DNA of 64,000 nucleotides. Source: Rubrivirga litoralis. GTDB taxonomy: Bacteria > Bacteroidota > Rhodothermia > Rhodothermales > Rubricoccaceae. The notes below the pieces were generated by a model that searched no databases, was not told where the DNA came from, and worked only from the letters and a program-made list of their open reading frames with translations. Positions 11,273 to 18,597 of the stretch are shown piece after piece. A program made the position numbers and the translations under genes. Within the stretch, counting starts at the first letter, position 1. Each line of letters opens with the position of its first letter. The stretch covers positions 1 to 64,000 of the forward strand of contig NZ_JAVRHT010000014.1 in NCBI RefSeq assembly GCF_031846415.1, read 5' to 3'.

Positions 11273-11291
11273 AGAACTGACCCATGAAGAA
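11262..11291 (+). repeat. 15-bp tandem duplication at the mobBA/moaD junction
   Basis: CTGACCCATGAAGAA occurs twice in direct succession (11262-11276 and 11277-11291). The first copy contains the mobBA stop TGA (11270-11272) overlapping an ATG, and the second copy contains the moaD ATG (11284). The first ATG now opens only the mini-frame ATG AAG AAC TGA. Removing one copy would restore the ATGA stop/start overlap seen at most other junctions of this operon. Confidence 0.85.
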
Positions 11292-11523
11292 ACGCATCGA
11301 CCTCCTCCACTTCGCCGCCTTCAGCCAGGCCCGCGGGTGCTCCGACGAGACCGTGACGACGGGGGCGGCCACGCCGCGCGACCTCTACGCCGAGTTGGGG
11401 CTGGAGACGACCCACCCGCTGGTCGCGCTCCGCGTCGCCGTGAACGACCGGATCACGACGTGGGACCTCCCGCTCAGCGACGGGGACCACGTCGTCTTTC
11501 TGGCCCCGTCGTCGGGGGGCTGA
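11284..11523 (+). CDS. moaD: Molybdopterin synthase small subunit MoaD
   Basis: 79 residues from ATG 11284, a ubiquitin-like sulfur carrier. The sequence ends SSGG, the C-terminal Gly-Gly that becomes adenylated and thiocarboxylated. LSDGDHVVFLAP is the typical penultimate strand. It works with MoaE, whose gene begins two bases after the moaD stop, to add the dithiolene sulfurs to cyclic pyranopterin monophosphate. Confidence 0.9.
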   Translation: MKKRIDLLHFAAFSQARGCSDETVTTGAATPRDLYAELGLETTHPLVALRVAVNDRITTWDLPLSDGDHVVFLAPSSGG

Positions 11524-11524
11524 C

Positions 11525-11992
11525 GTGTTTGAGATCGCCACCGAACCCATCGACCCCGCCGAGCTTCGCCGAGCCCTCGCGGCCGACGCCGCGGGCGCGT
11601 TCGTCGCCTTCGAGGGCTGGGTCCGCGACCACAACGGCGGTCGGGCCGTGACCGCGCTCGAGTACGAGGCCTACACCGTGCTGGCGGTCTCGGAGGGCGA
11701 GAACGTCTTGGCCGAGGCTGCCGAGCGGTTTGACGTCGAGGCCGTCCGCGCCGTCCACCGCACGGGGCGGCTCGCCATCGGCGAGCTCGCCGTCTGGGTC
11801 GGCGTCTCGGCCGCGCACCGCGGGCCGGCCTTCGAGGCGTGTCGCTACGTGATCGACGAGGTCAAAGCGCGCGTCCCCATCTGGAAGCGTGAACACTACG
11901 CCGACGGCGCCGCCGGCTGGGTGGACGGCCTGACGGGCGCTCCCGGACCGACGTCGCCCGCACCGGACGAGAGCGAGGGGCCGCCCCGCTAG
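11525..11992 (+). CDS. moaE: Molybdopterin synthase catalytic subunit MoaE
   Basis: 155 residues with a GTG start at 11525. Recognisable features are GAFVAFEGWVRDHNGG, ALEYEAYTVLA, AVHRTGRLAIGE and VKARVPIWKREHY, where the Lys residues line the active site. It is the last gene of the operon. Its stop lies in a CTAG that also forms the stop of the convergent permease gene, so the two genes overlap by three bases at their 3' ends. The last 20 residues are Pro/Glu-rich and unlikely to be structured. Confidence 0.9.
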   Translation: MFEIATEPIDPAELRRALAADAAGAFVAFEGWVRDHNGGRAVTALEYEAYTVLAVSEGENVLAEAAERFDVEAVRAVHRTGRLAIGELAVWVGVSAAHRGPAFEACRYVIDEVKARVPIWKREHYADGAAGWVDGLTGAPGPTSPAPDESEGPPR

Positions 11993-12723
11993 CTCAGGAT
12001 CATCTTCAGCCCTGCCACGACGAGCACGATGGCCAGCGTGCGGCGCACGACGCGCGCCGGGAGCCGACGGCTTCCCAGCCACGCTCCGATGGCGCCTCCG
12101 ACGACGGCGGCGACGGCTAACACCGGAAGAAACGTCGGCAGCGTCGCGCCCTGCGTCGCCTGCCCGAGCAGGCCCGCGAGCGAGTTGACCAGGATGAACG
12201 CCGCCGCGATGCCCGACGCCGTCCGCACGTCCGCCCACCGGGCGAGCACCAGGAGCGGGCTCAGGAAGATGCCGCCGCCCACGCCGACCAGACCGGAGAG
12301 CAGGCCGATCGCCGCGCCGCACCCCAGCGCGACGGGCACCGGGAGCGGGCGCGTGTCTCCCGCCGGCGGCGACGGGCGCGCGAGACGGAACGCCGAGTAG
12401 AGCAAGACCGCGCCGACGACCGGCCGGTACAGCCCCGGCGGCAGCTCGACGGTCCCGCCGACGAACGCGGCGGGGACCGAGAGCAGCGCGAACGGCCACA
12501 GGCGGCCCCATGAGAACCGCCCGGCTCGAACGAAGGCGACCGTTCCGATGCCGGCTACCAACACGTTGAGCGCGAGCGCCGACGGGCGCATGGCCTCGGG
12601 CGCCACGCCGACGAGCGCCATCGCCGCGAGGTACCCCGACGCCCCACCGTGTCCGACGGAGGCGTAGAGCGTCGCGGCCACGAACACGAGCCCGACCAGC
12701 ACCAGGAACGCGGTGGGCTCCAT
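11989..12723 (-). CDS. TauE/SafE-family permease
   Basis: 244 residues, about eight transmembrane helices, with the repeated Gly-rich family segments YASVGHGGASGYLAAMAL near the N-terminus and SGLVGVGGGIFLSPLLVL in the middle. Members export sulfite, sulfoacetate or related organic anions, and many are uncharacterised. Here the partner context is a nitrate island and a divergent, SufR-like regulator 62 bases away with a palindrome between them. Export of a toxic anion linked to nitrate metabolism is possible but is only inference. Confidence 0.85.
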   Translation of the reverse strand: MEPTAFLVLVGLVFVAATLYASVGHGGASGYLAAMALVGVAPEAMRPSALALNVLVAGIGTVAFVRAGRFSWGRLWPFALLSVPAAFVGGTVELPPGLYRPVVGAVLLYSAFRLARPSPPAGDTRPLPVPVALGCGAAIGLLSGLVGVGGGIFLSPLLVLARWADVRTASGIAAAFILVNSLAGLLGQATQGATLPTFLPVLAVAAVVGGAIGAWLGSRRLPARVVRRTLAIVLVVAGLKMILS

Positions 12724-12746
12724 CAGAAGCGTCGGGGGGCGGCCGT

Positions 12747-12767
12747 TTCGGAGTCTAGGACTCCGAA
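12747..12767. promoter_or_regulatory. Palindromic operator between divergent permease and regulator genes
   Basis: Nine-base arms TTCGGAGTC (12747-12755) and GACTCCGAA (12759-12767) flank a TAG spacer. The arms are perfect inverted repeats. The centre lies 34 bases before the permease start and 29 bases before the regulator start. Divergent arrangement plus a dimer-sized palindrome strongly suggests an operator, most simply for the adjacent winged-helix regulator (autoregulation and control of the permease). Confidence 0.7.
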
Positions 12768-12785
12768 CCTGTACCTTCCCGCGAT

Positions 12786-13430
12786 ATGCCCGTCCCCCAC
12801 TTCCCCGCCGGCACGAAAGGCGAGCTGCTGCTCCTGATGAAGCGTCGCGGCGAGGTCTCGCTCGACGACGCCCAGGCGGCCACGGGCTTGACGCGGCCCA
12901 CGCTCCGCCAGCACCTCGGTGGGCTGGAGCGCGACGGGCTCGTCGTCCGGTCGACGCAGCGCCAGCCGCGCGGACGCCCGTCGCTGCGCTACGCGCTCGA
13001 CCCCAGCGCCGAGACGCTGTTCCCCTCGCGCGACGGGCTCCTCTTGGGCCGCCTGCTCGACTACCTCCTGGACCGCGGCGAAGACGACATGGTGCGCGAC
13101 TTTTTCGAGCGCTACTGGGACGAGCGGCTCCGCGACGTCCAGGCCCGCCTCCGTCAGGTTCCCGCGGGCGACGATGCCGGCCGGCTGGCGGCGCTCGGCG
13201 ATGTCCTGCGCGAGCAGGGGTTCATGCCCGAGATCCGCCGGAACGGGAGCGTCACGATCCGCGAGTGCAACTGCCCGTTCCCCGAGGCCGTCAAGCGGAC
13301 GCGGCTGCCGTGCCGGCTCGAGGCCGCCTTCTACGAGCGGCTCTTTGACGACCCCATCGAGCGTGTGACGTATATCCCGGACGGGTTCGCCGCCTGTACG
13401 TACGAGTTCGCCGAGCCGCCTGAGGCGTAG
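12786..13430 (+). CDS. Winged-helix regulator, SufR-like, with candidate Fe-S cysteines
   Basis: 214 residues from ATG 12786. The N-terminal winged helix covers about residues 10-65 (MKRRGEVSLDDAQAATGLTR and LRQHLGGLERDGLVVRST). The C-terminal half contains GFMPEIRRNGSVTIRECNCPF, LPCRLEAAFYERLF and AACTYEF, placing cysteines at 161, 163, 176 and 204. This layout resembles SufR and related ArsR/DeoR-like regulators that bind an Fe-S cluster and sense iron-sulfur or redox/NO status. The palindrome 19 bases upstream is the likely target. Because nitrate reduction makes nitrite and NO, a redox or NO-sensing role is plausible but not shown. Confidence 0.75.
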   Translation: MPVPHFPAGTKGELLLLMKRRGEVSLDDAQAATGLTRPTLRQHLGGLERDGLVVRSTQRQPRGRPSLRYALDPSAETLFPSRDGLLLGRLLDYLLDRGEDDMVRDFFERYWDERLRDVQARLRQVPAGDDAGRLAALGDVLREQGFMPEIRRNGSVTIRECNCPFPEAVKRTRLPCRLEAAFYERLFDDPIERVTYIPDGFAACTYEFAEPPEA

Positions 13431-13468
13431 CGCTTCGAGATCTGCGTGCGAGAAAATGAGGGCGCGCA

Positions 13469-14615
13469 TCAGGACCGGGGGCGAGGGAGGTCCAAGCTAG
13501 CAGCGCCTCGGCCACCGCCCGCGCCACCGAGCGCGGCCATTCCGGCCGCGACCAGGACGGGTCCGGCGGCGCACCCCGCCACGGCCCAGACTACCCACGC
13601 CCCGCCCCACGCCGACGGCCACAGCGGCGTCAGCAACACCAAGGACGCCAGCAGCACGCCGACGGCGGCCGCCAGCGCCCAGCGTCCACGCGTGGCCTCA
13701 GCTCCCCACACCGCGCGGGCGGCGGCAACGAGCCCAAGCGTCACGAAGCCGAGCAGCATGAGGTGGAGGCAGACGATCCGGAACGCCGGCACCGCGGCCC
13801 ACCCCGCCCCCACTCCGACGGCCACGACGAGCTGGCCGAGCGCTTTCAGCACGAGGAGTCCGAGCGCGACGCGCCACAGTCCCCGCACGCGCGGCGCCAG
13901 CGCGAGCGCCGCCACGACGAGTCCGGCGCCCACAAGCGCGCCGCCGACGCGGGCGAGCGCGCCGAATAGCGGCGGCACGAGGGACGCGGGCATCCCGAGC
14001 GCGAACGTGAACGGGACGCGCGCCGCCGCCGCGGCCGCGCCCTATCCCAGAGCGTTCCGCCCCGCCCTGCCGACCGTGCCCCCGGCTTCAGCGGCGGCGA
14101 GTCCCAGCACGCCGAACACGAACCACCCCTCCGAGAAGGCATCGAGGAAGAGGTGCGTCAGCGCCGTCTTGAGCGCCGCCCCGCCCACGCCGGTCGCCTG
14201 GAGCACCGGGAGCCCCCACGCGCCGAGCGTGGCCAGGACGAGGAAGAACACCGCGAGGTCGAACAGCCGCAGGACTGGCGACGGCGGCGCACCCCGACGG
14301 GCGGGGCGGTAGAACGCGACGAACACGTACCACGCGAGCACGTTGAGCTCCGCTGCCATGACTCCGAGCGGGAGCCGGGAGCCGCCGACTTCGGCCGGAG
14401 CGTACCCGAACAGCAGGAAGGCCGGGTACGCCAGGAGCGCCAGCGCGAACGTAGCAGCGCCGACGGGACCGGCGCGCGGCGTCACCCGCCCATCCAGGCG
14501 GGCAGCCGCCGGACGACGAGCGCGAACAGCGCCGGCGTGGCCCACCCGAAGTACATGCAGGTGCGAGTGCGCGTGGCGGACGTTCATCGGGTCGAGGCCG
14601 AACGTGTCGCCCGTC
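13469..14615 (-). pseudogene. Polytopic membrane protein (haem-copper oxidase subunit I-like), C-terminal part, decayed
   Basis: This holds most of a gene whose 5' end lies beyond the IS256 element (15854-16002). From the element leftward it reads TGDTFGLDPMNVRHAHSHL, then shifts frame: an extra base near 14556-14559 is needed to read MYFGWATPALFALVVRRLPAW, and a compensating shift near 14483-14492 restores the original frame. An in-frame TAG (14042-14044) follows NALG, and the same frame continues ARVPFTFALGMPASLVPPLF to the stop at 13469. Many hydrophobic helices and His-rich motifs (HAHSHL, CLHLMLLGF) recall stand-alone oxidase subunit I-like proteins of Bacteroidota. With IS insertion, two shifts and a stop, it is a pseudogene. 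Confidence 0.68.
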
Positions 14616-14623
14616 GCCGCCGC

Positions 14624-15853
14624 GGTCAAGTAGCGAATCTTGTGGGTTCGTGAAAAAGGGCGTGCAGTGGGTCCATGTCGAGATACTTGCGCTCGGCCCA
14701 GTCCTCGGAGACCCGTAGGAGCACCGCCGTCGCCAGCGTCTCAGCGCTCTGCTCGTTCGGGAAGACGCCGACGACCCGCGTCCGGCGCTTGACCTCCCGG
14801 AAGACGCGTTCCAAGCCGTTCGTCGTGCGGATGAGCCGGTGGTGCGACGACGGGAACGCCGTGTAGGTCAGGGCCTCGTCGAGCCCGCGGCTCAGCGACG
14901 CGACCGCCTTGGGGTAGAGCTCGCCGTAGCGCTCGGCGAAGCTGGCCGCCAGCGACTCAGCCGTCTCCCGGCGCGCGGCTTTGAAGACGACTTTGAGGTC
15001 TGCCGCGACCGCTTCCGCCTCGGCCTGGGGCACGTGGGCGAGGACGTTGCGCTCGAAGTGGACCACGCACCGTTGCCACGCCGCGCCCGGCAGTTCCACC
15101 TTCACGGCCGACTTGATCGACTCGTGGTCGTCGGAGGTCACGAGCTTGACGCCGCGCAGTCCGCGCTCGACGAGGCCCTGGAGCATCCCCCGCCACGTCT
15201 CGGTCCGCTCGCCGGCCGCCGCCTCAACGGCGAGCACCTCCCGGTAGCCCTGGTCGTTGACGCCGACGGCCACCAGCAGCGCGACGTCACGGACGGCGCC
15301 GGCCCAGCGCGCTTTGAGGTAGGTCGCGTCGAGGTAGACGTACGGGTACGAGCGCTCGCGGTCGAGCTGGCGGCCCCGCCACTCCGAGAACACCTCGCCG
15401 AAGCGGGCGACGATCCTACTGACCGCGTCCTTCGAGATCCGTGTGCCGGAGAGCTTCCCGGTGATCTGCTCGACCTTTCGCGTCGAGACGCCCTGGAGGT
15501 ACATCTCCAGCACGGCCTCCTCCAGCGAGCCCGTCATCCGCCGGTACCGCTCGAACACCTCCGTCAGGAACGGCATCTCGCGGGCTCGGGGCACGCGGAT
15601 CTGCTCGATGTGCCCGGCGGTCGTGGTGAGCGCGCGGCCGTAGTGGCCGTTGCGCTCGCCGCGCCGGCGCTCGGTCCGCTCGCGGTGCTTGGCCTGGAGT
15701 TGGGCCGTCATCTCCTCCTCCATGACTTGTTCGAGCACACCCTTGATGGCGTCGCGGACGCGGTCTTCGAGGGAGGCGGTGGCCTCGTTGGTCCGGTCGT
15801 CGGGGGTCATCATCGGTTGGGATGGCTGAACCCACAAGATTCGCTACGCTACC
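14624..15853. mobile_element. IS256-family insertion sequence, complete, with 8-bp target duplication
   Basis: 1230 bp. The ends start GG and form 26-bp terminal inverted repeats with three mismatches; the inner 20 bases, beginning GTAGCGAATCTTG, match perfectly. The 8-bp GCCGCCGC flanks both sides (14616-14623 and 15854-15861). IS256 elements make 8-9 bp duplications. Deleting the element and one duplication copy joins the two halves of the membrane gene in frame (FRLAAATGDTFGLDP), which confirms the boundaries. Confidence 0.9.
14626..15813 (-). CDS. IS256-family (mutator-type) transposase
   Basis: 395 residues if started at the ATG at 15813. An upstream TTG at 15837 lies within the terminal repeat. 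DDE residues lie in VYLDATYLKARW (Asp), KLVTSDDHESIKSA (Asp) and TNGLERVFREVKRRTRVVG (Glu). The zinc-finger-like CVVHFERNVLAHV segment and VFPNEQSAETL are typical of the family. The frame is intact and its stop lies within the left inverted repeat, so the element could be active. Confidence 0.93.
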   Translation of the reverse strand: MMTPDDRTNEATASLEDRVRDAIKGVLEQVMEEEMTAQLQAKHRERTERRRGERNGHYGRALTTTAGHIEQIRVPRAREMPFLTEVFERYRRMTGSLEEAVLEMYLQGVSTRKVEQITGKLSGTRISKDAVSRIVARFGEVFSEWRGRQLDRERSYPYVYLDATYLKARWAGAVRDVALLVAVGVNDQGYREVLAVEAAAGERTETWRGMLQGLVERGLRGVKLVTSDDHESIKSAVKVELPGAAWQRCVVHFERNVLAHVPQAEAEAVAADLKVVFKAARRETAESLAASFAERYGELYPKAVASLSRGLDEALTYTAFPSSHHRLIRTTNGLERVFREVKRRTRVVGVFPNEQSAETLATAVLLRVSEDWAERKYLDMDPLHALFHEPTRFAT

Positions 15854-16002
15854 GCCGCCGCCAGACGGAACAGGACACCCGTCGAGCCCGCCAACACGGC
15901 GAGGGCGACGTGCCACGCCCACCGCAGCGTCTTGCTGGCGACCGTTGGCGGCGGGGGGGCGAGGCCAACGGACTGGACACGAGGCGCGGACGACTGAATC
16001 AT
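15854..16002 (-). pseudogene. N-terminal fragment of the membrane protein split by IS256
   Basis: Starts at ATG 16002, overlapping the DUF488 stop (ATGA). It encodes MIQSSAPRVQSVG, a Pro-rich linker and the first helix (TLRWAWHVALAVLAGSTGVL) up to FRLAAA, where the IS begins. It continues in frame across the element into the fragment ending at 13469. The original protein would have been roughly 420 residues. The overlap indicates that it was co-translated with DUF488. Confidence 0.7.
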
Positions 16003-16538
16003 CCGGCGTCCTCCGGCGGGTACGTCAGCGCGCCATCGCAGACGCGGGCAAAGCTGGTCAGCGCGTGCGGCGAGACGCGGCCCGGGGCCATCACGTCGAG
16101 GACCTCCCAGCCCCGCACCAGGAGCGCATCGGCGACCAGACGGCGGTGGCAGCGCCAGGGGACGGCCTCGGAGCACATCATGGCCGTGCGGCGCTCCAGG
16201 GCGGCGGCCTCCAGTTCGGCCAGCCCTTTCTCAAACGCGTCCTCCGCCATGTAGTCGGCGTAGGCGCCGAACGAGGCGACGCGCCAGCCCGTGTTGGGCG
16301 AGCCTTCGGTCGGTTTGCCTCGCCGGCCGCCCAGGGCGGGGACGTGCACGTACGCGATCCCACGTCCGTCCAGCGCCTCGCGCAGCGCGTCCCCGCCGAA
16401 GTGCGGCTGGCGGCGCGAGCCGGGAAAGCGGCGGACGTCGGCGATCCGCTCGATGCCGGCGCCTTCGAGGAGGTCGAGGAAGTCCTCCAGGTCGCGGTTC
16501 GAGTGGCCGACGGTCCAAATGCGTTGGTCGGATGTCAT
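15999..16538 (-). CDS. DUF488 family protein
   Basis: 179 residues. Begins MTSDQRIWTVGHSNRDLEDF, and has IADVRRFPGSRRQPHF, MCSEAVPWRCHRRLVADALL and a CSE..P..CHR motif, all diagnostic for DUF488. The biochemical role of the family is not firmly established; conserved Arg and Cys/His residues suggest a small-ligand or nucleic-acid activity. It is the upstream partner of the interrupted membrane gene, sharing an ATGA junction. Confidence 0.88.
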   Translation of the reverse strand: MTSDQRIWTVGHSNRDLEDFLDLLEGAGIERIADVRRFPGSRRQPHFGGDALREALDGRGIAYVHVPALGGRRGKPTEGSPNTGWRVASFGAYADYMAEDAFEKGLAELEAAALERRTAMMCSEAVPWRCHRRLVADALLVRGWEVLDVMAPGRVSPHALTSFARVCDGALTYPPEDAG

Positions 16539-16586
16539 GCCGAGAGAGAAACAGCGGAGAGGCCGGGACGCATGGCGACTGAACCA

Positions 16587-16671
16587 CTATGGGCTGAAAG
16601 CCCATAGGTTGGATTCCGGCTGAAAGCCGGGGCCTCGGCTGAAGCCGACGGGAAGATGCACGCTGGAAGCG
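16587..16671. repeat. Array of hairpins with TGAA(A) loops, 3' side of IS200-like gene
   Basis: Stem-loops share the core GC-TGAA(A)-GC but have different, self-complementary stems. CTATGGGC/GCCCATAG surrounds TGAAA (16587-16607, 8 bp). CCGGC/GCCGG surrounds TGAAA (16616-16630). TCGGC/GCCGA surrounds TGAA (16635-16648). A weak CGC/GCG stem surrounds TGGAA (16661-16671). Stem changes are compensated, so structure rather than sequence is kept. Confidence 0.75.
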
Positions 16672-16673
16672 CG

Positions 16674-17098
16674 TCACTCCAGAATGAAATTCTCCGTCCC
16701 GTTCGGACCCTCGCTGTGCCGGTGATGCTCCAGGTACTCGTCGACCATCGCGTCCGTCCGGTGCTCCACGCCCCGTAGCCGATCCCCCAGAACCCGCCGC
16801 CGTACCGGCGCCGCACGCTCGGGTACTCCCGGACCAGCTTCCGAGCGCTCCGCCCCTTGACCTTGCGGACGAGGTCGCTGACCGAGAGCTTGGCCGGGTA
16901 CGAGAGGTGGAGGTGGACGTGGTCGGCGCTCACGACGCCCTTGAGGACCCGCACGTCGAGCGCGTCGCACGACTGGCGGATGAGGTCCCGGCACCGCTCC
17001 TGGACCTCACCGCGGAGGAGCTTGCGGCGGTACTCCGTGATGAACACGACGTGGACCTGGAGGGCGTAGACGCTGTGGCTGCCGCGGCGCTGCTGCAT
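16674..17098 (-). pseudogene. IS200/IS605-like (REP-associated type) TnpA transposase, frameshifted
   Basis: From ATG 17098 the frame gives MQQRRGSHSVYALQVHVVFI, then SADHVHLHLSYPAKLSVSDL (HUH metal-binding His pair) and YGGGFWGIGYGAWSTG. After this the normal continuation, TDAMVDEYLEHHRHSEGPNG to NFILE and stop at 16674, is in another frame. A single-base loss at about 16760-16770 is the simplest cause. The catalytic Tyr would be in EYLEHH. Without correction the frame reads on to 16535. Hairpins with TGAA loops flank both sides, as in REP/RAYT modules. It is probably inactive now. Confidence 0.75.
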
Positions 17099-17117
17099 GA
17101 CCCCAAGCTAGCCGTGC

Positions 17118-17144
17118 GTGCTGAAAGCCTCGCGCTGAAGCGCG
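17118..17144. repeat. TGAA-loop hairpins, 5' side of IS200-like gene
   Basis: CGCGC/GCGCG around a TGAA loop (17131-17144), and a shorter GC-TGAAA-GC (17120-17128), lie just upstream of the tnpA start. They share the core with the four hairpins on the other side, so the transposase gene is bracketed by the same hairpin family. Confidence 0.6.
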
Positions 17145-17276
17145 CAGCTTCTACTGGCGTGCTGGGACACTGATGCGTAGCCCCTGGCGACCGCCCTTCC
17201 TAACACGCGGGGGCCGCTCGACTAGTAGGGCGTCAAGTCTGATGGGTTATGTTGGACGCTCGCTTCCCGTACGCTC

Positions 17277-17738
17277 ATGTCCGCCCGCTACACCGTCCGC
17301 CTCTCCGACGACGACCGCGAGGCCCTCCGCCTCTTCGTTAGCCGTGGCACCGCCCCGGCCCGCGCCATCGCTCGCGCCCGCGTGCTCCTCAAGACCGATG
17401 CCGACGGCCCCGCCTGGGACGACGCCCGCGTCGCCGAGGCCCTCGACCTCTGCGCCGCCACCGTGCAGCGCGTCCGCAAGCGGTTCGTCACCGGGGGGCT
17501 CGACGCCGCCGTCGAGCGCAAGCGGCCCGACCGCGTCTACGCCCGCGCCCTCGGCGGGCGCGGCGAGGCGGAGTTGACCCGGCTGGCGTGCTCGACGCCC
17601 CCGGAGGGCCGGGCGCGGTGGACGCTGCGGCTGCTCGCCGACCGGATGGCCGCGCTCGGTCACGAGGTCAGCCACGAGACCGTCCGCCAGACGCTCAAAA
17701 AAACGCGCTCCGACCTCATCTCCACGAGCAGTGGGTGA
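17277..17738 (+). CDS. IS630 transposase, frame A (helix-turn-helix part)
   Basis: 153 codons from ATG 17277. It carries the N-terminal HTH region of IS630 transposases (RIAR-like APARAIARARVLLKTDAD, then VAEALDLCAATVQRVRKRF) and a winged second domain ending SHETVRQTLKK. At 17697-17703 there is a run of seven A. In frame zero translation ends at TGA 17738. A -1 shift on the A run joins it to frame B. It probably acts alone as a DNA-binding regulator as well as the N-terminus of the full enzyme. Confidence 0.85.
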   Translation: MSARYTVRLSDDDREALRLFVSRGTAPARAIARARVLLKTDADGPAWDDARVAEALDLCAATVQRVRKRFVTGGLDAAVERKRPDRVYARALGGRGEAELTRLACSTPPEGRARWTLRLLADRMAALGHEVSHETVRQTLKKTRSDLISTSSG

Positions 17739-18412
17739 TCCCGCCGGAGCAGGACGCGGCGTTCGTGGCGCGGATGGAGGCCGTGCTCGATCTTTACGAG
17801 GAGCCCTACGACCTCGACCGGCCCGTGGTCTGCTTCGACGAGAAGCCGTACCAGATGCTCGGCCATGTCCGCGAGCCCGTGCCGCCGGGACCGGGCCGCG
17901 TCCGGCGGACCGACTACGAGTACGAGCGGTGCGGCACCGCCAACCTGTTCGTGTTCTACGAGCCGCTACGGGCCTATCGCCACGTCGAGGTCCGCGAGCG
18001 GCGGCGGGCCGTCGAGTTCGCCGACATGATGCGGCTGCTCGTCGACGAACTCTACCCCGAGGCCCCGGTCGTCCGCGTCGTGCTCGACAACCTCTCGACG
18101 CATACGGCGGCGAGCCTGTACAGGCGGTTCGCCCCGGCCGAGGCGCGGCGGATCGCGCGGCGGATCGCGCGGCGGATCGAGTTCACGTACACGCCGCCGC
18201 ACGGGTCATGGCTGAACATGGTCGAGATCGAGAACGCGGCGGTCGGCGCGCAATGCCTGTCGCGGCGGATCGCGAGCATCGAGGCGCTGGCGAGCGAGAC
18301 CTCGGCGTGGGCGTCGAGCCGGAACGCGGCGGGCGTCGGGACGGACTGGCAGTTCACGACGGCTGAGGCGCGGATCAAGCTGAAGCGGCTCTACCCGACC
18401 GATGAGACTTGA
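17704..18412 (+). CDS. IS630 transposase, frame B (DDE part, made by -1 frameshift)
   Basis: After the A7 run, the second frame reads NALRPHLHEQWVIPPEQDA, then RPVVCFDEKPYQMLGHVREP (first Asp), VRVVLDNLSTHTAAS (second Asp) and PPHGSWLNMVEIENAAVG (Glu), ending at 18412. This is the full DDE core of IS630. The frame is open upstream to 17588, but the protein-like sequence begins at the A run, consistent with a TLKK-NALRP fusion by -1 frameshifting. A tandem GGATCGCGC repeat (18148-18178) encodes RRIARRIARRIE. Confidence 0.85.
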
Positions 18413-18420
18413 CGTTCTAC

Positions 18421-18597
18421 TAGACGGATCTCCTAGCTCTACGAGAACCCTGCCGGCTCACGGCCACCGACCTCCCGAAACCTCCTACAACCGGCGTTTT
18501 TGACACGGAGCGAAGATCCACCTCCCTCACCTTCAGCGGGACAACGTGATGGGGATTGGCTTGTGTGCAATAACGGTACAACAAGCCCCACCCCGCC
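18421..18597. other. Short intergenic region, nothing recognised
   Basis: Between the IS630 end and the stop of the LolC/E-like gene. I see no gene and no convincing terminator. The first copy of the dense GC-box motif of the backbone appears at its right end (18588-18598). Confidence 0.4.

Larger units (their letters stand above)
17225..18420. mobile_element. IS630-family insertion sequence, complete, flanked by TA
   Basis: 1196 bp. The ends are inverted repeats, GTAGGGCGTCAAGTCT and GTAGAACGTCAAGTCT on opposite strands (18 of the first 22 bases match). TA flanks both sides (17223-17224 and 18421-18422), the expected target duplication of IS630/Tc1-mariner elements. The target was probably GAC-TA-GACGG. 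Confidence 0.88.
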
